Positions 1 through 4,364 of a stretch of 5,549 nucleotides of DNA are shown piece by piece. Each line of letters starts with the position of its first letter. Position 1 is the first letter of the stretch. The translations under genes were made by a program, and so were the position numbers. Origin of the DNA: an uncultured Anaerolineaceae bacterium (GTDB lineage Bacteria; Chloroflexota; Anaerolineae; Anaerolineales; Anaerolineaceae); NCBI GenBank assembly GCA_937894825.1, contig CALCQT010000309.1:1-5549 (forward strand), in the 5' to 3' direction. Below the pieces are notes generated by a model. That model was not told where the DNA came from, made no database searches, and worked only from the letters and a program-made list of their open reading frames with translations.

Positions 1-332
1 AATTGTTGCTCAAATCCGTCCTCCGTTGTTGCATACCAGCTGCGGACAGCGCCGGCGTTGTTGATCAGGGCATGAAGTTTGCTGTCCGCTTCGCTTTCGA
101 GCAATTTGGACAGTTCTGTTCCGAGCCGGTTGACTTCACGTTGTTGCATCAGATCGGCTGCTAAGAAGTGGATATGAGCCAGCGGGAATTCCTGTTTCAG
201 TTGTTTCTCGGCTGTTCGGGCGGTCTGTTCTGTTCGACCGATCCCGATCACCCGAAACGGGCCTGCAGCCAATGTTTTGCAGACGGCGAAACCAATTCCG
301 GATGTCGCTCCGGTAATGATGATCGTATACAT
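1..332 (-). CDS. Short-chain dehydrogenase/reductase (SDR), N-terminal part, cut by window edge
   Basis: This is a cytosolic NAD(P)-dependent oxidoreductase of the classical SDR superfamily; its substrate cannot be told from this part. The visible 110 residues hold the nucleotide-binding half of the Rossmann fold. They include the glycine-rich TGATSGIG motif at residues 7-14, an Arg at 33 after the second strand (often linked to NADP preference), an acidic Asp at 60 in AADL that usually contacts adenine, and the NNAG motif at 91-94. A TEDGFE stretch at 103-108 resembles retinol-dehydrogenase-like SDRs. The catalytic Tyr-x-x-x-Lys lies beyond the left edge. The ATG at 332-330 is supported by an AGAAAGG Shine-Dalgarno-like sequence (347-341) eight bases upstream. 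The gene starts 14 bases after the DUF1700-like gene stops, so it is very probably the third gene of the PadR operon. Confidence 0.93.
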   Translation of the reverse strand, partial: MYTIIITGATSGIGFAVCKTLAAGPFRVIGIGRTEQTARTAEKQLKQEFPLAHIHFLAADLMQQREVNRLGTELSKLLESEADSKLHALINNAGAVRSWYATTEDGFEQQ

Positions 333-346
333 TTTTTTTACCTTTC

Positions 347-1045
347 TCAGGCGAACCAATGCCAGGCATGCCAGAATTCGAGCTGGCCAGAGAGGATGAC
401 AGAATTCAAATAACCGGCGACAGCGAATACTCCGAACAGGATTAAACTGATTCGAATCAGGGTTTGCAGTGTGCGTTTCGATTGGTTTTGCTGTTGAGAT
501 CGTTCCGTGGAAGACTCTCCGTTTATGGTTCTTCGCTGCCAGTTGAAATATTGTCTCCAGAGGTGGGACAGGTATGCAAAGTACAACATTGTCGCGGCTG
601 CCGTCAGGATGGCGAGCGCCATCAGGGCAATGCCGAAAAGAAGCGCACTGGAATAAGGCATGGTCGGGATGATTTTCGCGAGATTTATCTTCCCAATCAG
701 GAACCCGCCGCAAATTGCGGATGCAAAAGCGAAAATTGCCATACAAATTCCCCATAATGCCCCGAGGATGAACAAAAGAACAACCGGCACGGCTGCAACA
801 CCCAACCCGATGGCTGGCAGCGCGCCCATCCTGACAGCTTCCATTTGTTGCGGCGTGATTTCGGCGAATTGCGCCGCGATTCGGTCCGGTCGACCGAGTT
901 GTGCAGCGATTTCCTCTTCACTGTAACCGGCTTCCATTTTTTGGACAAAATGCTGTTCATAATCAGCAAGAATCTCTTCAATGTCATTAATTTTTGCCTT
1001 CGTAAGCGCGCTCTGGAGCGCCCCGATATATTCATTTTTCTTCAT
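347..1045 (-). CDS. DUF1700/HAAS-domain integral membrane protein
   Basis: The protein has 232 residues. Residues 1 to about 65 form a charged helical domain (EEILADYEQHF near 23-33, then YSEEEIAAQLGRP at 41-53) typical of the DUF1700/HAAS family, which is usually encoded beside a PadR regulator. Hydrophobic segments follow at about 75-118 (long enough for two membrane helices), 131-158 and 195-220. A polar, Gln- and Arg-rich loop lies at 170-190, and the tail is short and Trp-rich. No catalytic motif is visible. The family is thought to act in membrane-linked sensing or envelope stress, but the job here is unknown. The start ATG overlaps the end of padR by 14 bases and has a strong GGAGGA five bases upstream, inside the padR coding sequence. 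This points to translational coupling and co-transcription. The usual DUF4097 partner is not seen; an SDR gene follows instead. Confidence 0.87.
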   Translation of the reverse strand: MKKNEYIGALQSALTKAKINDIEEILADYEQHFVQKMEAGYSEEEIAAQLGRPDRIAAQFAEITPQQMEAVRMGALPAIGLGVAAVPVVLLFILGALWGICMAIFAFASAICGGFLIGKINLAKIIPTMPYSSALLFGIALMALAILTAAATMLYFAYLSHLWRQYFNWQRRTINGESSTERSQQQNQSKRTLQTLIRISLILFGVFAVAGYLNSVILSGQLEFWHAWHWFA

Positions 1046-1358
1046 TCATATCCTCCGACAAAATCTTCGCCACTTTTTTTGTGAAATCCAACCATTCTCT
1101 TTTTGCCTGTATGTATTCTTTTCTTCCCAGTTCCGTTAACCGGTAATATTTTCGCGGCGGACCACCGCTTTCTTCGGAAAGGTAGGTGGTGACCAGACCG
1201 TCGCTCTTCAGCTTTCGCAAAATGGGGTAGACGGTTCCGTCCGAAATGTCAATATGTTGGGAAATGGTTTCCGAGATATCATATCCATAACAATCCTCAA
1301 AGGACAATTTCGCAAGCACACATAATTCAAGGACCCCCTTTTTATACTGAATGTTCAT
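1032..1358 (-). CDS. PadR-family transcriptional regulator
   Basis: This is a 108-residue winged-helix DNA-binding repressor of the short PadR class (no long C-terminal extension), acting in the cytoplasm as a dimer. Family hallmarks are all present: an N-terminal helix with GVLELCVLAKL at 8-18, YGYDI at 24-28, the recognition-helix region GTVYPILRKLKSDGLV at 41-56, and the wing motif GGPPRKYYRLTELGR at 65-79. A last amphipathic helix from about 81 to 102 would form the dimer interface. The ATG start has GAGGAG six bases upstream. It is the first gene of the operon and is preceded by a good promoter whose -10 box overlaps a repeated 9-mer, so autoregulation is likely. Members often respond to small molecules, antibiotics or envelope stress; the inducer here is unknown. 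Confidence 0.95.
   Translation of the reverse strand: MNIQYKKGVLELCVLAKLSFEDCYGYDISETISQHIDISDGTVYPILRKLKSDGLVTTYLSEESGGPPRKYYRLTELGRKEYIQAKREWLDFTKKVAKILSEDMNEEK
1051..1056 (-). promoter_or_regulatory. Ribosome binding site of the DUF1700/HAAS gene inside padR
   Basis: A strong GGAGGA on the minus strand lies five bases ahead of the ATG at 1045. It sits within the last codons of padR. It fixes the start of the downstream gene and supports coupled translation across the 14-base overlap. Confidence 0.8.
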
Positions 1359-1364
1359 CCTGTG

Positions 1365-1370
1365 CTCCTC
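1365..1370 (-). promoter_or_regulatory. Ribosome binding site of padR
   Basis: A minus-strand GAGGAG ends six bases before the ATG at 1358-1356. It is near-consensus and supports this start. Confidence 0.8.
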
Positions 1371-1385
1371 ATTTGTTGTGATGTG

Positions 1386-1411
1386 TAAATATTACTCACT
1401 ACTAAATATTA
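1386..1411. repeat. Direct 9-mer repeat around the padR start of transcription (candidate operator)
   Basis: The plus-strand sequence TAAATATTA occurs exactly at 1386-1394 and 1403-1411, with starts 17 bases apart. One copy overlaps the -10 box and the other lies just downstream of the predicted transcription start. Each copy is itself close to palindromic. The position suits repression by PadR, but the match is AT-rich and does not clearly show the ATGT-N8-ACAT form known for some PadR sites, so this is inference. Confidence 0.35.
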
Positions 1412-1435
1412 TATAATAGTTTTTCAATATGACAA
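1408..1435 (-). promoter_or_regulatory. Sigma-A/sigma-70-type promoter of the padR operon
   Basis: On the minus strand a TTGTCA -35 box (1435-1430) is followed by a 16-base spacer and a perfect TATAAT -10 box (1413-1408). Transcription would begin near 1401, giving a leader of about 43 nt before the padR ATG. The -10 box overlaps one copy of the TAAATATTA repeat described separately, so a repressor bound there would block it. Confidence 0.72.
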
Positions 1436-1492
1436 GCCTATGTGACAAAACAGTCTCTCTCGATTCTCTTTATAGAAGTCTAGATGACATTT

Positions 1493-1535
1493 TGCTATTT
1501 GATTTTAGGGGTTTCGCGCCTAAAATCAAATAGCA
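1493..1535. repeat. Perfect 17-bp inverted repeat with 9-base loop
   Basis: The arms 1493-1509 and 1519-1535 are exact reverse complements, separated by nine bases (GGTTTCGCG on the plus strand). Neither strand has a run of T after the stem, so it is not a standard intrinsic terminator. It lies between the probable terminator of the radical SAM gene and the padR promoter. It could be an RNA hairpin, a binding site for a dimeric protein, or the remnant of a small palindromic element. Confidence 0.85.
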
Positions 1536-1644
1536 GCTCCACGATTCGTATTTCTGCTTTTGGCAGCTTATTCTTTTATGATTCTGCATGCGAATTTTTT
1601 TTATACATCGGGAGCGCACTGTGCTGTCGGAGGGTTTCCTCTTT

Positions 1645-1684
1645 AAAAGGACGCTCCCCTCGAACCGAATGGCCCGAGGGGAGC
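1645..1684 (-). terminator. Probable intrinsic terminator after the radical SAM gene
   Basis: Reading the minus strand, GCTCCCCTCG (1684-1675) pairs perfectly with CGAGGGGAGC (1662-1653) around a 12-base loop, and the sequence then runs GTCCTTTT. The stem is ten pairs and very GC-rich, but the U-tract is short and broken by two C residues, so termination may be partial. It lies about 57 bases after the radical SAM stop codon. Confidence 0.6.
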
Positions 1685-1740
1685 AGAAGGGTCAGCGGAA
1701 TTGTCTCAGAAAACTGAACAAGCCAACCGCATATTGTGTG

Positions 1741-3243
1741 TTATTTTTGTTCGCCGTTATTTTGTGAAACGTAATTCTTTTCCCAAAGTTCATCGGTGAT
1801 CTTCTCGTAGGCCTCGTCGTAGGCATCCATTCCTTTTGCATAGTCCGCATCCTGAATCGCCGCGGCTGCGTTCGGGTCCAGCGGATCCGGCTCGTGTTTT
1901 GAGATCATTTTCCGCAGATCGGCATTGTGATCGCGCATCGGACAGGGGTTCAGCAAATTCTTGCCTTTGGTCCTGTCCTTGATCCCGACCTGCCATTTCC
2001 GGATGGATGAGAAAAACGGTGTGGCATAGATATCATTCAGATTCCCGCCTTTTGCAAAAATATCTTTTACGTTAACCGGTGTGAATGGCAGGAAGACGCA
2101 GGGCGAAACATGCCCGTCCCAGTCGATGTAAAAGTACCCGCCGCTGCCATGCCCGCCCGCGGAAAGGCAGCCGTCCACAACCGTACCGTGATTCCAGAAG
2201 TCCGCGACGAAATAATGTTTTTCACGGATAAATTTCCAGCTTTGATCCCACATCCATTTGCGCTGTTCCGGGGAGACCATCAGGTTCAGTGTGTAGGATC
2301 GGCCGATCGGCATATACTGGAATATCCAGGTCAGCGCCACATGTTTTTTCAAAAACAGGAAATCGATGAATTCATCCGAGAGCAGCTCTTCCGCGTTGTC
2401 GCGGGTTGCTGTCAGTGAAGTTCCGTACAGCACACCAGCATCGTGCAGTAAATCCATCGCGTGCATGACTTTGTCAAAAATACCTGCGCCGCGCCGGGCG
2501 TCAGTTTTCTCTTTCCAGCCTTCCAATGAGATCATCGGGACAATGTTGCCCAGCTCACCCATTCGTTTTGCCACCTCATCGGTAATCAGTGTCCCGTTGG
2601 TGTAGAACATGAAATACATATCGGGATGTTTTTCCGCCAGTTCCAGAATCCCGTTCCCCTTGGAGTGATAAGACAAAGGTTCACCGCCGCTGATGACGAT
2701 AAATTGGACGCCCCATAGTTCTTCGGCTTGGGCAACCATCTTTTCGACGACGTCCCACTCCAGCGAAATCACATGATAGTCGGAATCAGCATAACAACCG
2801 ATACAGTGCAGATTGCAGCCTTTGGTTGGGCTGATTAAAAGAAAAGAGGGCTGGTGCATGCCGAACTTTTTTTTGAAGTCAACGCTCTTTTCTTTGCGAA
2901 GATTTTTTTCCACCAACAAATCTTTTCCGAGAATCGAGGCGGCTTTTTCATACGTAGCGTCGGATGGTTTGCATTCCAGAAGAACACGCGATACCGAATT
3001 CAGCATGGCCAGGCTCATGGCTGTTTGGTCCCGAATGATTCCCGATGGGGTGGCGGTTTCGGTTTTTAGACGGCTTTTTCCGTCTTTCACCATTTTATTC
3101 TCAGCGGCTGCCAGGGCAATTTTTACCAGCGGGCGATTTTTTGCCACTTTTGGCCCTTGCTGAATGAGCGTTTTCAGCAATATGTTGAGGTCCCCGTTTT
3201 TTGTTTTCTCTTCCAGTCCCTTGATTTCCTTTATTTCTTCCAT
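1741..3243 (-). CDS. Radical SAM protein with SPASM/twitch-like C-terminal domain
   Basis: This 500-residue protein is a radical S-adenosylmethionine enzyme of the COG0535-like group; the substrate is unknown. Residues 1-125 are a charged, helical N-terminal extension. The radical SAM core follows, with GCNLHCIGCYAD giving C143, C147 and C150 as the CX3CX2C ligands of the 4Fe-4S cluster, and SGGEP at 185-189 for SAM binding. In the C-terminal part, C359, a WDG-x4-C unit ending at C382, and C434 in NPCPMRDH resemble a reduced SPASM/twitch domain that could hold an auxiliary Fe-S cluster. The tail (about 465-492) is acidic and Tyr-rich, ending in a DELWEKNY stretch, and gives no sign of truncation. 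The ATG has an AGGAGG five bases upstream. It reads as a single gene, with a 331-base spacer before it and a terminator-like hairpin after it. No precursor peptide gene is visible nearby, so a RiPP role is not supported. Confidence 0.93.
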   Translation of the reverse strand: MEEIKEIKGLEEKTKNGDLNILLKTLIQQGPKVAKNRPLVKIALAAAENKMVKDGKSRLKTETATPSGIIRDQTAMSLAMLNSVSRVLLECKPSDATYEKAASILGKDLLVEKNLRKEKSVDFKKKFGMHQPSFLLISPTKGCNLHCIGCYADSDYHVISLEWDVVEKMVAQAEELWGVQFIVISGGEPLSYHSKGNGILELAEKHPDMYFMFYTNGTLITDEVAKRMGELGNIVPMISLEGWKEKTDARRGAGIFDKVMHAMDLLHDAGVLYGTSLTATRDNAEELLSDEFIDFLFLKKHVALTWIFQYMPIGRSYTLNLMVSPEQRKWMWDQSWKFIREKHYFVADFWNHGTVVDGCLSAGGHGSGGYFYIDWDGHVSPCVFLPFTPVNVKDIFAKGGNLNDIYATPFFSSIRKWQVGIKDRTKGKNLLNPCPMRDHNADLRKMISKHEPDPLDPNAAAAIQDADYAKGMDAYDEAYEKITDELWEKNYVSQNNGEQK

Positions 3244-3248
3244 AGTAT

Positions 3249-3254
3249 CCTCCT
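3249..3254 (-). promoter_or_regulatory. Ribosome binding site of the radical SAM gene
   Basis: A consensus AGGAGG on the minus strand, five bases before the ATG at 3243-3241, decides the start. A small hairpin (3265-3279) lies ten bases further upstream. Confidence 0.85.
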
Positions 3255-3387
3255 ATTGATAAAAGATCGGAAAACGATCGTGAACGGTATCTGGTTTTGA
3301 ATGGGAAAATTATTTTCGAATTCAAAGACGTATGTAAATTTAAGCTAATCATACGAAATTAATCCGCGTTTTCTTTGAATCAAAAGT

Positions 3388-3408
3388 AGTATATCGGGAG
3401 TATATCGG
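3388..3408. repeat. Two tandem 10-mers at 11-base spacing upstream of the radical SAM gene
   Basis: AGTATATCGG occurs exactly at 3388-3397 and again at 3399-3408 on the plus strand, one helical turn apart. It lies 146-166 bases upstream of the radical SAM start codon. Such helically phased direct repeats are common as binding sites of tandemly bound response regulators, but no regulator can be named from the sequence. Confidence 0.6.
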
Positions 3409-3574
3409 TGTTAGCGTTCAAGGATAACCCGGGTTGTTTTCCGTGTTAATATGCGGCGGAAGAAACAGAAAACCCGAAGTCCAGAGAAAATGGTGCTATT
3501 ACGCATGGTATCACTGGACTCCAGGTTTATGGTCGTCTTATAAAGTAAAAGAACAGTTTGTTGAGACGGCAGTG

Positions 3575-4117
3575 TCAGGCTTCAGTAACCGCGAATTCAT
3601 AACCGGACTGGTTTGATGCCGGCGGTGCAAGTTTTTTCTCCATTTGAGACAATAATTTCCTGGCCCGTGGACGGTTGTACCGCTGCATGATGATCGGTAC
3701 GATATTATTGGCAAAGGCATAAAAAACCATCAGACGTCCGACTTCCACGCTATTCCACAGATAGAAAAATCCACCGGGTATCATCATCAGCCAATGGCAG
3801 ACTTCGGACCGGCAACTTTCCTGGATCCACAGGCGCACGTTGTCGATTGTCACTTCTGTCAGATGTTTTACTTCATAAGCATTCTTATAGAGCGCGGCGC
3901 CGCTTGGGATGATTTTCTTCCAGTTTTTAACTTTGAAAAGTTTTTGGTAGATCAGTCCATCTTTTTCCCAATTTTTTGTCTGGAACCAGGATCTGGTCGG
4001 ATTGAAGTGTCGGATGGATAATTTTGAGAACGTAAATCCAATGCTCAAATGGAAGAAAACCCAGGCTAGAATATCCACCAGGAATGTTTGAACTTCTGTA
4101 AAATAAAAGATTCTCAT
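3575..4117 (-). CDS. CrtO-like (glycosyl-4,4'-diaponeurosporenoate) acyltransferase family membrane protein
   Basis: The 180-residue protein matches, from memory, Staphylococcus aureus CrtO, which adds a fatty acyl chain to the glucose of a carotenoid glycoside to finish staphyloxanthin. The shared features are the order and spacing of a hydrophobic N-terminal segment (about 11-30), NWKKIIPSG at 65-73 (CrtO has KWKHKILDG), a Y-x-x-x-HL block at 81-86, RSEVCHW at 103-109 (CrtO RAELIHW) and a C-terminal PIIMQRYNRPR at 141-151, almost identical to CrtO. A second hydrophobic stretch lies at about 109-143, so the protein is probably membrane-embedded. The length is close to the 165 residues of CrtO. 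The ATG at 4117 has a GGAAGGGAG run about ten bases upstream. No other carotenoid gene is in the window, so the real acceptor may be another glycolipid; I give no symbol for that reason. Confidence 0.85.
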   Translation of the reverse strand: MRIFYFTEVQTFLVDILAWVFFHLSIGFTFSKLSIRHFNPTRSWFQTKNWEKDGLIYQKLFKVKNWKKIIPSGAALYKNAYEVKHLTEVTIDNVRLWIQESCRSEVCHWLMMIPGGFFYLWNSVEVGRLMVFYAFANNIVPIIMQRYNRPRARKLLSQMEKKLAPPASNQSGYEFAVTEA

Positions 4118-4364
4118 ATAAGGCTGTCTCCCTTCCTATGGCGGGCTGGTTCGATCCGGTAAATAGAAATGGAAACCAATCCCGCATATTATTTATCATT
4201 TAAAATAGCTTAACAATTTTTTGAATAAATGTATTGAACCAGAAGTATTAGTTCAGTATTAATTCGCCAATTATTTCAAAGCCTGAAGGAGAATGTATTG
4301 AGGCCGGAATAATCTTGGAGATTTATTAAAGGATTTTCTGTCCCGGAAACAACAATAACAAACC
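4118..4364. other. 247-base AT-rich spacer ahead of the CrtO-like gene
   Basis: No gene is supported here. Several AT-rich -10-like boxes occur around 4185-4215 on the minus strand, with TTGTTA at 4216-4211 as a possible -35, but spacing is poor for each combination, so no promoter is called. A 10-mer AATGTATTGA is repeated at 4228-4237 and 4292-4301, and TGAAC/GTTCA form a short inverted repeat within 4235-4255. I see no clear terminator for the LuxR-type gene. Confidence 0.5.

Larger units (their letters stand above)
1359..1740. other. 382-base spacer between the radical SAM gene and the padR operon
   Basis: I see no convincing gene here. From the radical SAM side it holds a GC-rich terminator-like hairpin (1653-1684), a perfect 17-bp inverted repeat (1493-1535) and the padR promoter with repeated 9-mers (1386-1435). 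A 77-codon open frame on the plus strand (1484-1717) has no ribosome binding site, runs through both hairpins and has no recognisable domain, so I treat it as non-coding. Confidence 0.7.
3244..3574. other. 331-base spacer ahead of the radical SAM gene
   Basis: No convincing gene. It holds a small hairpin near the ribosome binding site (3265-3279), an odd palindrome TTTGAATCAAA (3373-3383), an 11-base-period tandem repeat (3388-3408), a palindrome AACCCGGGTT (3426-3435), an imperfect hairpin (3430-3476) and a 7-bp inverted repeat (3478-3484 with 3514-3520). I could not pick a confident -35/-10 pair; a TATGAT at 3353-3348 on the minus strand is the best -10 candidate but lacks a clear -35. A 60-codon TTG-start frame on the plus strand (3434-3616) overlaps the end of the acyltransferase gene and looks spurious. 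Confidence 0.65.

Noticed and set aside
1493..1535. 17-bp inverted repeat as an intrinsic terminator
   Set aside because: No T-run follows the stem on either strand, and the stem is largely AT.
1484..1717. 77-codon plus-strand frame in the padR upstream spacer
   Set aside because: It reads through two inverted repeats, lacks a ribosome binding site and resembles no family I know.
1741..3574. RiPP maturase cluster around the radical SAM protein
   Set aside because: No small precursor-like gene with its own ribosome binding site lies within 331 bases upstream or 382 bases downstream, and no peptidase, transporter or other RiPP gene is in the window.
3434..3616. 60-codon TTG-start frame on the plus strand
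   Set aside because: No ribosome binding site, no recognised domain, aromatic-rich odd composition, and overlap with the 3' end of the acyltransferase gene.
3927..4199. 90-codon minus-strand frame overlapping the start of the CrtO-like gene
   Set aside because: It is in a different frame from the CrtO-matching protein, and the CrtO frame from 4117 already has a full-length N-terminus.
4228..4301. Repeated 10-mer AATGTATTGA
   Set aside because: Two AT-rich copies 64 bases apart are plausible by chance and no promoter geometry ties them together.
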